A DNA stretch of 55,349 bases. Origin: JBFLYO01 sp040756745 (GTDB taxonomy: Bacteria > Bacteroidota > Ignavibacteria > UBA10030 > UBA6906). Positions within the stretch are counted from its first letter, which is position 1. Each line of letters opens with the position of its first letter. The stretch covers positions 1-55,349 of the forward strand of contig JBFLYO010000028.1 in assembly GCA_040756745.1 (NCBI GenBank). Reading direction: 5' to 3'. A model generated the notes under the pieces. It made no database searches. It worked only from the letters and a program-made list of their open reading frames with translations, and was not told the origin of the DNA. A program made the translations under genes and the position numbers. Positions 24,316 to 32,690 of this stretch are shown one piece after another.

Positions 24316-26559
24316 TCACCTCAGCAACAACATCTTCCTCGTCTCGCTGAAGCCTCCCGCCTGCACGCGGTAGAAGTAGACGCCCGAGGCGAGTCCACCT
24401 CTCCGGACCGCGGCCGCATCGAAGCGCACCTCGTATACGCCGGCCGGCTGGGTCCCGTTCACGAGCTGTGCCACTTCACGCCCTGCGATGTCATACACGG
24501 TCAGCGTCACCGGACCAGGTTCAGGCAACGCATAACGGATCACCGTCGAAGGGTTAAAGGGATTGGGATAATTCTGACTCAGCGCGTAGTGTGTCGGGAT
24601 CACTCTCTCATCCGGCTGCGACGTGAACGATGCCCCCGTCTCCTTGAGGACAATACGGGAGACCACAGCGCTCCCTCCCCCACGCCGGTTCACGCTGAGA
24701 AGCAACTCCCCGGAGGCGTAACCATCTGGTGGGACCGCTATAAACCCCGTCTGGACCGGCGAAGCACCGACCTGCACCGGATCGTGCAGTCGAGCGCCGT
24801 TGCCCGCGGTCAGATCCTGCAGGCGTACCGTCCCGTCCGCTGCGACGTATTCTGCACTGACTGCATACGTGCCGGCAGGGCGAAGCCCCGGAAACCGGTA
24901 GCGGACCGCATCTGGATCTTCCGCCGCGCTTATCGAGCCCCAGTGGACAGCATTCCCCTGGACAAGGTGTTGGTCATCGATACCTCCCCGCTCCTCATAA
25001 TAGAGAGGGAGTGTCCATCGCATCGCGGCAGTGACCGTCTCATCGCGGTAGGGAGAAACCGCCGACAGCTCATACCGGTACTCGCCGGGCGGAACCAGTC
25101 GCCCTGCATCGTCCCGCCTGTCCCAGATCAACTCCTTCCGCCCGGAAACCATCGCCGAACTCGTGATCGTGTGCACCAGACTCCCCGATGCATCGAACAC
25201 GCGCGCCCCCACCCTGCCGAAGTCGGTCAGAGTAAACCTCCCAGCAATCAGCCCGTAATCCTGATCCGCCGTGAACGAAATGTCCTTGAGCCGCAGGCCA
25301 AGTATCCTCCTCCGCGCCCCAGACAGATCGGTCCACCGCTCAATCGCAAAGAGCTGATCGAATCCCGCCCAGAACGTCCCCTCCCCGTCGACGGTGATCA
25401 GCCCGAACGGGATGTCCACCGCCGCAAGCGCCGCATACACGTCGGCGCCCCCTTCCTCGTCAAGGTATTCGAGGGACGCTGACAGCTTCACGATGCGTGG
25501 GTTCGTGTTGTCCGCAAGGTACACGTTGCCGAAATGGTCGGTGGCAATGCTGCTGAAGTAGCTGTCGAATCCTCCCCGGTATTCTGCGACCGACGAGAGC
25601 GAGGTGCCACTCTCTTCCATCACCCGGACACGCTTTGCGACATTATCGACGATGTAGAGAAGCCCGTTGTTCGCCCCGTTCCATCTCCCCGCTGCGATAC
25701 TCGTCGGCGAGTCGAAGCCGCCAAACGTGGCTTCCAGCGTCGCTCCCGTGGCACTCAACCGGTATTTCCGTATGCTGTTGCGCGACGCGTCCGCAACATA
25801 GAGGAGGTCGTCCGACGGATCGAGCGCCGATCCATTGTCGCTGTGCGCGACCGCCGCGGGGGAGGCAATGCCGCTGATCGCAAACTGCTCCTGCAGTCTC
25901 GCTCCATCGTCGTCCCCCTCAAGCCGGAGCACGACGACCCGCTCCCGGCCGGTCTCGCCGACGAAGACGCGCCCCGCCGGATCGACAGCGATCGATGTCG
26001 GCCCGTTGAGCCCGTTATACGATTTGATCCATCTGTTCATGTTCCCGTAGACGATTCGGTTCCAGGACGGGTCGACGACAAATTGGACGTACGAGGCGGA
26101 CACATACGGAGCGGTTTGCGTGTAGTGCGCCCGGTAATAGGAAGCCGATGGCCCCGGCGTGCTGAAGAGGACCCTGCCGAGCTTCTCCCGCGTCACCCCT
26201 CTCGAAAGCCGGTCGATACCCTGCTCCGGGCTGACTGCGGCACTGATGAACGTCGTCCCGACGGAATAGCCGGATCCGCCGCTTGCAGCGCCCGAGAGCG
26301 GCAGGCCACCCCGTACGGGCGCCACAGTTGTGGGTGCAACCGAGAATCCGGGATCTGATCCTGCGTTTTTCATCATGACACGCAACGCGGCGCTTCCCGG
26401 CCCTGCACGAAGTCCATCAACCATGAACTCGCTCTGTGTCTTCCCGTTCACGCGCGCCCAATGCGCTCCAAGCTGTTCGGGCGCTCCGGGTCCTGCCCCC
26501 GCAATCAGCCGTGTCGAAGCCACCGCCAGGACTGCAACCCCCATCATCTGCTTTGTCAT
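24316..26559 (-). CDS. T9SS-exported NHL-type beta-propeller protein
   Basis: 747 residues. The ATG at 26559 has GGGGGAGG before it. It has a weak N-terminal signal, then a region at about 110-420 with NHL/SMP-30-like blade motifs (GPTSIAVDPAGRVFVGET, SSIATDHFGNVYLADNT, DDLLYVADASRNSIRKYR). A FlgD-like Ig segment follows (GARVFDASGSLVHTITSS ... PPGEYRYEL), and then a terminal T9SS type-A sorting domain (SQNYPNPFNPSTVIRYALPE ... YRVQAGGF). It contains no cysteine, so it binds no c-type haem. It should be secreted to the cell surface. It is the last gene of the seven-gene envelope operon, 34 nt after the DUF3570 gene. Binding partner unknown. Confidence 0.85.
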   Translation of the reverse strand: MTKQMMGVAVLAVASTRLIAGAGPGAPEQLGAHWARVNGKTQSEFMVDGLRAGPGSAALRVMMKNAGSDPGFSVAPTTVAPVRGGLPLSGAASGGSGYSVGTTFISAAVSPEQGIDRLSRGVTREKLGRVLFSTPGPSASYYRAHYTQTAPYVSASYVQFVVDPSWNRIVYGNMNRWIKSYNGLNGPTSIAVDPAGRVFVGETGRERVVVLRLEGDDDGARLQEQFAISGIASPAAVAHSDNGSALDPSDDLLYVADASRNSIRKYRLSATGATLEATFGGFDSPTSIAAGRWNGANNGLLYIVDNVAKRVRVMEESGTSLSSVAEYRGGFDSYFSSIATDHFGNVYLADNTNPRIVKLSASLEYLDEEGGADVYAALAAVDIPFGLITVDGEGTFWAGFDQLFAIERWTDLSGARRRILGLRLKDISFTADQDYGLIAGRFTLTDFGRVGARVFDASGSLVHTITSSAMVSGRKELIWDRRDDAGRLVPPGEYRYELSAVSPYRDETVTAAMRWTLPLYYEERGGIDDQHLVQGNAVHWGSISAAEDPDAVRYRFPGLRPAGTYAVSAEYVAADGTVRLQDLTAGNGARLHDPVQVGASPVQTGFIAVPPDGYASGELLLSVNRRGGGSAVVSRIVLKETGASFTSQPDERVIPTHYALSQNYPNPFNPSTVIRYALPEPGPVTLTVYDIAGREVAQLVNGTQPAGVYEVRFDAAAVRRGGLASGVYFYRVQAGGFSETRKMLLLR

Positions 26560-26593
26560 AGCTGCCTCCCCCTGATCGTCGTTACGGATCAGC

Positions 26594-27742
26594 TCATATT
26601 GCAAACTTGATGCTCGCCTGCAGAATGTCCGCAGAGAAGTCGAGCGTATTGAAATACCTGAAGTACATCACCTCGATCGATGAATTCTCCAGAAAATCGA
26701 GATCCGGGTTCGCCCGGCCGAGGGCGCGGAGCATGAACGTCAGACTGAGTCCGAAGTTGTTCGACGAGAACGGCTTCAGCTTATAGTCGGCGGTCCGGTA
26801 CTCCCCCGCCGTGAAGCCGCTACCGACGTACCGCTCCCTATAGAACCGTGACCCGGTCTGCGTGTAGTACCGGTAGTCAGCCCCGAACACCAGATCGTTG
26901 AAGATGTATTTGTTGAGCTTCAGCTCGCCAGTGTGCGATTTCACTGACCAGGTGTCGCCGTAGTACCGGTAGGTCCCGATGAGCGACGCCTTGATCGGCG
27001 TAACATACTGGCTGATCCGGAGGCTCCCCGCGTGGCGCGTGCGCCCCCTCGGATGATTCTCGTCGACGATCACCGATCCCCCCGCATCGTCGATCACTCT
27101 GACCTGCCGGTAGGGATCGCTGAGCATCCCTTTGAGATAGACGACGTCGTATGCGAGATCCATGACGGTGGTAGGGGACAGCACCTGTGCAAAGTTGAGG
27201 GCTCCGGTGAAGACGTATTTCTTCTGGTTGACGACGTCTCCCGATTCCAGGATCTTCCCCACTTTGTCGGTGTTGTACTGACCCCTGATCGTCACCGTGG
27301 TGTTCTTGTCGAAGAAATCCTTGCTGATCGTTCCGACGACCGCGTTGGACACGTAGTCGACTTCCTGGCTCCGGTAGAAGTTGCCCGCCACCGTCCAGGT
27401 CTGTCCGATCCCCTGTTCCAGGCCGACGATCACCTGACCGCGGCTCTTTTCGAACGGCTCGCTTCTCCGCCTCGTCGGCCTCGTTGCTCCCGTCACCGCA
27501 GTGATGGGAGGGACCGTCACGTGGTCGAGTTCGATATCGATCAGGAACGTCGTTTGTTCGAGAAGCTTCTTCGCCAGGTTGAAGGACGTGGTCACAACTG
27601 TGTTTGCGCCGCTGTCGGTGAAGTAGTAGCTGGTAAACCCCATCTCGTCACCGCCGGCGAACACCGGAGTGACCGACCAGGCCGACAGCGCCGGCAGGAG
27701 CACGAACGCCGTGCGACGTATGAAGCGCCGCCGGCACGTCAT
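26594..27742 (-). CDS. DUF3570 outer-membrane beta-barrel protein
   Basis: 382 residues from ATG 27742, which overlaps the DUF4266 stop as ATGA. The signal peptide is at 1-29 (ending PVFAGG). The rest alternates polar and hydrophobic residues in many amphipathic strands and ends in a hydrophobic strand with terminal Ile (ILQASIKFAI), typical of outer-membrane barrels. MGFTSYYFTDSGANTVVTTS just after the signal is the recognisable DUF3570 start. DUF3570 and DUF4266 genes are commonly paired, and no biochemical role is established. Overlap with its neighbours suggests the products act together in the outer membrane. Confidence 0.85.
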   Translation of the reverse strand: MTCRRRFIRRTAFVLLPALSAWSVTPVFAGGDEMGFTSYYFTDSGANTVVTTSFNLAKKLLEQTTFLIDIELDHVTVPPITAVTGATRPTRRRSEPFEKSRGQVIVGLEQGIGQTWTVAGNFYRSQEVDYVSNAVVGTISKDFFDKNTTVTIRGQYNTDKVGKILESGDVVNQKKYVFTGALNFAQVLSPTTVMDLAYDVVYLKGMLSDPYRQVRVIDDAGGSVIVDENHPRGRTRHAGSLRISQYVTPIKASLIGTYRYYGDTWSVKSHTGELKLNKYIFNDLVFGADYRYYTQTGSRFYRERYVGSGFTAGEYRTADYKLKPFSSNNFGLSLTFMLRALGRANPDLDFLENSSIEVMYFRYFNTLDFSADILQASIKFAI

Positions 27743-27975
27743 TTCGCGCACCCGCAGCCGCCGCCGATTCCCCCTGCCCCGCCGATGCTCCCCTCACGGG
27801 TCGTAAAGAACTTCTGCTCCAGCGTCTGCTTCGCAAAGTGATCCTGCCGCTCCATGATGGGGTCGCCGAGTTTTCCTTTGTCGAACGATTTCACCGTACC
27901 GCAGCCCGCGAGCAGGACAAGACAACCGCAAAGGACGCAGAGGCACATGAGGACGCGAAGTTGAGGTTTGGCCAT
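27739..27975 (-). CDS. DUF4266 small lipoprotein with C-terminal GGGCGC motif
   Basis: 78 residues. The signal has a lipobox (LLAGC, C25). The mature part is only 54 residues: VKSFDKGKLGDPIM, then FFTTREGS and the family's glycine-rich end GGAGGIGGGCGCAK. The start at 27975 is chosen because AGGAG lies 10 nt before it. The ATG at 27999, overlapping the upstream stop as ATGA, is an alternative that would add eight residues. The invariant terminal CGC could bind metal, be crosslinked, or be modified, but no function is known. It is sandwiched between the haem lipoprotein and the DUF3570 barrel with overlapping stops and starts. Confidence 0.85.
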   Translation of the reverse strand: MAKPQLRVLMCLCVLCGCLVLLAGCGTVKSFDKGKLGDPIMERQDHFAKQTLEQKFFTTREGSIGGAGGIGGGCGCAK

Positions 27976-27995
27976 ACAGAGCGTTCTCCTCGTGA

Positions 27996-30212
27996 TCATG
28001 GGGAGACCGTGTTGGAGAATTGCGTACCCATATCGAGCCACTCGATGAGCGTGAGCAGGTCGCGGTTCTGGGGGAGGAACGGATCGATCCTGCCGTACTG
28101 GTCCGTCGCCCAGAGCACGGTGTGGTCATACGACAGCGCGCGATAGTCGGTATTGTTCGGATTGTTGAGCTGCCGATTGTACATTACCCACATCAGCGGA
28201 CTGCGACGGGCGCCGTCCTGCGTTGCATAGGTGAGCAGCTGGTTGGTCTTCGTACGATACCGGCTGACCGTGGTCAGCGTGTCATACACCGTGGTGGTGC
28301 CGCGCATTCCCGAGTTGGGGGAAACGGGCACCATATCCGACGACTGAAGCTGGAGCGAGAGTCCGCCGGCAGGAGAGCCCGTGTTGTGGCATGAGACACA
28401 TCGCCCGTCGAAGATCGCCTGAACGGTGTTCGCCCGGGACGTGCGGGAACGGTCGAAGAAATCAACCGTGTCGGTGCGCGCGGCCGGGTGCGCCATGATG
28501 TTGTTGGCGTTGTTGAATCCGGCATCGTATGTCGTCCCCCGCGCCTTGTTGAACACCTGCAGTCCCGATGTGATCTGGAAGTCGTTGATCACCTTGTCCC
28601 GGTCATGCGAGTCATGACACCCCGTGCAGAGGCGCCGCTCGCCCGGCATCACCTGCACCCAGGTGAGCTGGTTCACGAGCATCATGCCATACTGATCGAG
28701 GGTCTGCATATGGAGCGAGCGGTTGGCGGGGACCTCGGCGGCAAATGACCCGTCGTTCCGAATCGGGGCATATCCCACGAGCCGCTGTTTCTCGAAGTTC
28801 GTATTGCCGATGGTCCCGCCCCGCCTAGTGCCGTCGCGCGGCAGGGGGACCGCCTCAAGAATGCGAAGATACTTCGCCTGACCCACCGAGCCGTCCGCAT
28901 TCACAAACGTGGCGGACGGGCGCGTCTGGCCATCGGTCGTCGCCCGGTCATACACGTTCCCGTCGAAGAACATGCCTGTGGTCGCGCCGGAGGAGATCGC
29001 CGATGCGACGTTCGGGTCCGTCGGGATGACCGCAGGAGGATCGCGGGGGGCGACCACGACCGGATCGTACTCGTTGTACCCGGGATCGTTGTAGATGAGG
29101 CGCGTGTTCGATCCGTCCTTGTCCGTCACGTAGAGACCGTAGTCAACCTGCGCCGACGCCATCCCCGGGTTCACGGGGATGGGGGACATCGCAACGATGA
29201 TCTTTTCCTGCCGGCCTGCCGACGCCGACTTGTCGACGATGGGATACGGCGTTTTGAACAGCGCGCTCGTCGGCCGGGCCGTGTTATTGAACGGCACGGT
29301 CGACGGCGTGATAAACGTCAGGTTGTCGTCCGACTTCGAGATGTCGATGACGGCAATCGCTCCTCCTTCAAACGGGGAGGTTCGTTCCATGACGGAGCAG
29401 ACGATGCCGCCGTCGGGGAGCTCGCGCGGCTCCAGGAAGACCCGGCTCCCGCTCTGCTGCGGCGAATGGTTCCCGTACATGACGAACGGCCGTGTGCCGT
29501 CGGGATTGATGACAAACATCGGGAACTTGTTCGGATTTCCGAGATGTTCCCAGCGGCTGTAGATCACCTTGCCGCTCGAGTGAACCATCGGATTCGTGTC
29601 GTGGCTCTGGTTGAACGAGATCTGCCGGATGTTGATGAGCCGCCCGTCCTGTCCCCGGTCCGCCACGTGCAGCAGCGGCGACCCGCGCCGTTCATACTCG
29701 TCGACGATGCCCGGGCGCGTGGAGGTGAAGATGATCTGGCCGTTCGGCAGATAGGCGGGGTCCATGTCGTCCCCCGACGTCTGGTCTGTCAGCGCCACGA
29801 GACCGCCGCCGTCGATATTCATCTCATAGATATGCCAGCGGACGTTCCGGTTCTCTTTCATCGCAAAGATGATTTTTCTCCCATCGTAGGACACCTCCGG
29901 GTCGGCTGCCGCACCGTAGTTGTTCGGGTTCGTGACGTTGCGCTGGGTGTATTGCGCGGTCAGGTTGGTCAGTTCCCCCTGCGGCGAGATCGGGCTGAGA
30001 AGGAAGAGGTCGCTGCCAGGATAATACTCATCCGCGTTGCTCGCCATGGCGATGCTGCGGTTGTTCAGCTGGCTCTTCTCTTTAACGAACACCAGCGCCG
30101 GCTGGCCCGAGTTCGCGAGGATGTCGTCGGGTGGCGAGGAACCGCACGACACAAGGAAGATGGCCAGGAAGGTGGCCGCGGCAGCCAGCAGTATCGATCG
30201 ACGTGGTGACAT
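27996..30212 (-). CDS. Hydrazine-synthase-alpha-like diheme lipoprotein with TolB-type propeller
   Basis: 738 residues. The lipobox is IFLVSCGSS. Residues 45-420 contain TolB/PD40-type propeller blades (DPEVSYDGRKIIFAMKENRN, DPAYLPNGQIIFTSTRPG, NPMVHSSGKVIYSRWEHLG). The C-terminal third carries two c-type haem sites, CTGCH (529-533) and CVSCH (605-609). This architecture matches the HzsA family, whose founding member is the alpha subunit of anammox hydrazine synthase. Most HzsA-like proteins come from organisms that cannot make hydrazine, and no HzsB/C is present here, so the reaction is unknown. It is predicted to be membrane-anchored and redox active. A GGGGGGAAG Shine-Dalgarno supports the ATG at 30212. 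Confidence 0.85.
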   Translation of the reverse strand: MSPRRSILLAAAATFLAIFLVSCGSSPPDDILANSGQPALVFVKEKSQLNNRSIAMASNADEYYPGSDLFLLSPISPQGELTNLTAQYTQRNVTNPNNYGAAADPEVSYDGRKIIFAMKENRNVRWHIYEMNIDGGGLVALTDQTSGDDMDPAYLPNGQIIFTSTRPGIVDEYERRGSPLLHVADRGQDGRLINIRQISFNQSHDTNPMVHSSGKVIYSRWEHLGNPNKFPMFVINPDGTRPFVMYGNHSPQQSGSRVFLEPRELPDGGIVCSVMERTSPFEGGAIAVIDISKSDDNLTFITPSTVPFNNTARPTSALFKTPYPIVDKSASAGRQEKIIVAMSPIPVNPGMASAQVDYGLYVTDKDGSNTRLIYNDPGYNEYDPVVVAPRDPPAVIPTDPNVASAISSGATTGMFFDGNVYDRATTDGQTRPSATFVNADGSVGQAKYLRILEAVPLPRDGTRRGGTIGNTNFEKQRLVGYAPIRNDGSFAAEVPANRSLHMQTLDQYGMMLVNQLTWVQVMPGERRLCTGCHDSHDRDKVINDFQITSGLQVFNKARGTTYDAGFNNANNIMAHPAARTDTVDFFDRSRTSRANTVQAIFDGRCVSCHNTGSPAGGLSLQLQSSDMVPVSPNSGMRGTTTVYDTLTTVSRYRTKTNQLLTYATQDGARRSPLMWVMYNRQLNNPNNTDYRALSYDHTVLWATDQYGRIDPFLPQNRDLLTLIEWLDMGTQFSNTVSP

Positions 30213-30243
30213 GCTTCCCCCCTGCTGCATAGTGATACTCAGC

Positions 30244-30801
30244 TCAGAAATAGACCTGCACGCCCAGCGTTGCCACGATGTTATGCGTGATGGCCGGATC
30301 GCTGTTGTTGATCCGCTGCGAAAAGATGTGGTCACGCGCATCGAAGCGAACCCCCAATCCGTTTGATCCGAACAGTCCCGGGATCGGCACACGCTTGCCG
30401 AACCCGATCACCCCCGCAAACGACGTCTCTCCTCCCTGGTTGATGCCCGCGACGCCGAACAGCACAAAGGGGAGAGCCCCGGTCGGCATGGCATCGTAGG
30501 CAACGCTGAACTCGTAAGTCAGGAGACGGTCGGTGGAGAAAATCTGGGCCTTCGAGACCGATTCAAGTACCCTCGACTTGAGGCTGCCGGAGCCGATGGA
30601 GGCCTCGACGAAATAGCGCCCGCCGAAGATGAAATAGTTGTATCGCGCACCATAGTAGAAATTCGTCCCGAGGCCGCTGGCCGCGTAGAGTCCGCCGGAA
30701 GCGCTCAGGGCGTGTTCGTACCTCGGTTGTGCGCCGGCATGCAGGGCGATAGTCGCTGCAAGCAGGGGAAAGAGTGCCCGGATGCGGATCGTTCGGCTCA
30801 T
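30244..30801 (-). CDS. Small outer-membrane beta-barrel protein
   Basis: 185 residues with a signal peptide (cut near HAGAQ) and alternating-residue strands such as NYFIFGGRYFVEASIG and LPFVLFGVAGINQG. It ends VATLGVQVYF, the terminal aromatic strand typical of BAM substrates. Eight strands are likely. No enzyme motif. It sits 18 nt after the preceding barrel gene and 31 nt before the diheme lipoprotein gene, inside the envelope operon. Confidence 0.75.
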   Translation of the reverse strand: MSRTIRIRALFPLLAATIALHAGAQPRYEHALSASGGLYAASGLGTNFYYGARYNYFIFGGRYFVEASIGSGSLKSRVLESVSKAQIFSTDRLLTYEFSVAYDAMPTGALPFVLFGVAGINQGGETSFAGVIGFGKRVPIPGLFGSNGLGVRFDARDHIFSQRINNSDPAITHNIVATLGVQVYF

Positions 30802-30819
30802 TGATCGTATGCGGATCGA

Positions 30820-31407
30820 TTATCGAAAAAGAAATGTGACACCAAGACTCACTTCCTGGAAGAAGAAGAGCTCGTCCTTCAGGTCGCGGCCGTTGCTCAC
30901 GCTGGTGACGTACTGTTTCCCCTCCAGTCTGATGCCGAATGCGCGCGTGATGTAATAGCGGGCGCCCCCGCCGAAATTGATGCCGAGCGTTGAGACCGTC
31001 TCTGCCCCCAGCGCGTTCGTGGGAACGGTGAGCCAGAGGCCTGCGCCCACTGCGCCGTACGGGATCAGCCGGCCGCGTGTCGTGAGATTCACGATCGCGT
31101 TCAAGGAGATCGGATAGAGATTCGCAGTCCGTCCGATCACCTGTTCCGCCGCGATCTCGAGACTGAACGCGCTGTACGTGGTGAGCAGCTTCAGCCCGAA
31201 CGTCCCGCTGCTTCCCATGAGCCCCGTGTGCGGGCTCACTTCAAAGGTGACCCCTTCACCAAGGTCGACGAGCGGCGGGCGGGATTGCTCGGTCACCGGT
31301 TTCGGCTCATTGCCCTGAGCACTCACAACGGAAGCCACCGCAACGAGTGCCAATGCCAGGATCAGCACCCTGCCGGTTCCGCGCTTCACGTCAGAACAAT
31401 GCGACAC
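30820..31407 (-). CDS. Small outer-membrane beta-barrel protein
   Basis: 195 residues if started at the GTG 31407, which has GGAGGGATCC in front of it. A slightly earlier non-ATG start lacks this signal. The signal peptide ends VVSAQG. The mature part has barrel-like strands (FEVSPHTGLMGSSGTFGLKL, GRLIPYGAVGAGLWLTVP, FGIRLEGKQYVTSVS) and ends SLGVTFLFR. Its first codons overlap the 3' end of the preceding barrel gene by 17 nt. Function unknown; it is probably a partner barrel in the same envelope system. Confidence 0.75.
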   Translation of the reverse strand: MSHCSDVKRGTGRVLILALALVAVASVVSAQGNEPKPVTEQSRPPLVDLGEGVTFEVSPHTGLMGSSGTFGLKLLTTYSAFSLEIAAEQVIGRTANLYPISLNAIVNLTTRGRLIPYGAVGAGLWLTVPTNALGAETVSTLGINFGGGARYYITRAFGIRLEGKQYVTSVSNGRDLKDELFFFQEVSLGVTFLFR

Positions 31408-31969
31408 GGATCCCTCCTGCAATGTGATAGTCAGGTCCGGTGGAGCCGACTGGGGTCATAAAGCGAACCCGTGGCTCTGTGACAATCGCAATTCGTGGAG
31501 CAATGGTGAGTGACGCTGAGATGCCCGCAGTGAGGAAACTGCGGGATTCGGAACGGGAAGGAACAGCGATCGAGCCGAGCGCGCCGAGCGATACAATCCG
31601 TGCGTCAACCGAACTGACGACGGCTCCCCCACCGAGAGCCGCCGCCAGTTCTCCCCCCTCGCGGTGACCCAACACTCTCACAACAAGGGTCGCCGCATAC
31701 GATGCCGTGCGTACATCGATCGCACCCGTGCTTCCCACCAGATCGAACGACGCCGATGTCGTCCCGAAGAGCGCTGAGCACTCGACGCTCAATGGATCGA
31801 CGATGGCGAAGCGAAGGGAGGCGCCGAAACTTAAGCCGTTGTCAAAGCCGAGAGAATGATATGATCCAACCGAAAGAAGCGGAGTCAGATAAACAGAATG
31901 TCCCTGCGTGCGGGCCGGAGACCAGAGAAGGGGGAGTGTGACGAGGCAGGTGCACAGCGAACGCAACAT
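31391..31969 (-). CDS. Small outer-membrane beta-barrel protein, first gene of envelope operon
   Basis: 192 residues. A signal peptide (LVTLPLLWSPARTQG) is followed by amphipathic strands (SLGFDNGLSFGASLRFAIVD, RSFLTAGISASLTIAPRIAI) and an ending YHIAGGIRVALF that fits an outer-membrane barrel. The ATG at 31969 has GGAGG 12 nt upstream. It is the promoter-proximal gene of the seven-gene operon, about 90 nt from the predicted transcription start. No family name is certain. Confidence 0.75.
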   Translation of the reverse strand: MLRSLCTCLVTLPLLWSPARTQGHSVYLTPLLSVGSYHSLGFDNGLSFGASLRFAIVDPLSVECSALFGTTSASFDLVGSTGAIDVRTASYAATLVVRVLGHREGGELAAALGGGAVVSSVDARIVSLGALGSIAVPSRSESRSFLTAGISASLTIAPRIAIVTEPRVRFMTPVGSTGPDYHIAGGIRVALF

Positions 31970-32067
31970 GCGTATGCCAATCCTCCGGAGTCCGGGTGGG
32001 TAGCTGATATCGAAAGAACGTAGACACTGGCACAATCGCTTCCGGGGGAAGGAGACGATCTGCCTGT

Positions 32068-32095
32068 AATATAGTCAAGTAAGTGGATTTGTCAA
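32068..32095 (-). promoter_or_regulatory. Near-consensus promoter of the seven-gene envelope operon
   Basis: Minus-strand TTGACA (32095-32090), 16 nt, TATATT (32073-32068). It lies in an A/T-rich stretch about 100 nt before the first ATG at 31969. Confidence 0.7.
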
Positions 32096-32465
32096 GCGAA
32101 ATTTTGCGAGTAATTCAGAATTTGCTTTTTACTCCGGAAAAATCTGTATTTCTTTCCAGCCAACTCGACAAGACAATTTGCTCGCCTTCGGCACTCCACC
32201 CCAGCCCGGAGCGCTCGGTTCTCCCGCTTCCGACCCGATGCCCGTTATTTCTATGGATCGTTCCCACGTGCGGGGACAGAAGTCAGGTCGCCGCCTCACA
32301 AAATATGTGTCAGTTTACAGGCTCCATGGATCGAGATCGATGTCTTCGTCGGCTCACTCCAAGCGCGAAGGTCGGATCAGCCGCATGAGAGTGCGGCAAA
32401 GTGTTCCGTTGCGATCGTTTCGTACTCGTTCCAACAATGTCGAGAGAATTACCACATGTCGTGTT
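32096..32465. other. Intergenic region without a gene
   Basis: A divergent gap between the envelope-operon promoter and the gltA promoter. The left part is A/T-rich and the rest has ordinary composition. Short open frames here show no domain, Shine-Dalgarno or coding bias and were not annotated. Confidence 0.6.
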
Positions 32466-32494
32466 TTGCGACTGGCAGGCCAATTGGCTATATT
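32466..32494 (+). promoter_or_regulatory. Predicted promoter of gltA
   Basis: TTGCGA (32466-32471), 17 nt, TATATT (32489-32494). It implies a leader of about 190 nt before the ATG at 32691. Confidence 0.5.
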
Positions 32495-32690
32495 ATGCAG
32501 CAGCGTTTCAGAGTTTTGCTCCGGGTGTTGTTGAATCACGTACCATCATCGTTCTTCCTTAACCAACCGGCAAGAGCCACGCTTTTCCCCGCTGTCTCCG
32601 CTCACGCGCATCCACGACTGGCGGCAGTCTCTCGGGCGAGATGCGACTCCTGCCCTGTCCATGATCACCGAATCACAGAGGAGCATCACG

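Noticed and set aside
27996..30212. Evidence for anaerobic ammonium oxidation
   Set aside because: HzsA-like proteins are widespread in non-anammox bacteria, and no other hydrazine gene is present.
32083..32660. Short open frames in the gltA upstream region
   Set aside because: No domain, weak starts, and they overlap predicted promoters and A/T-rich DNA.
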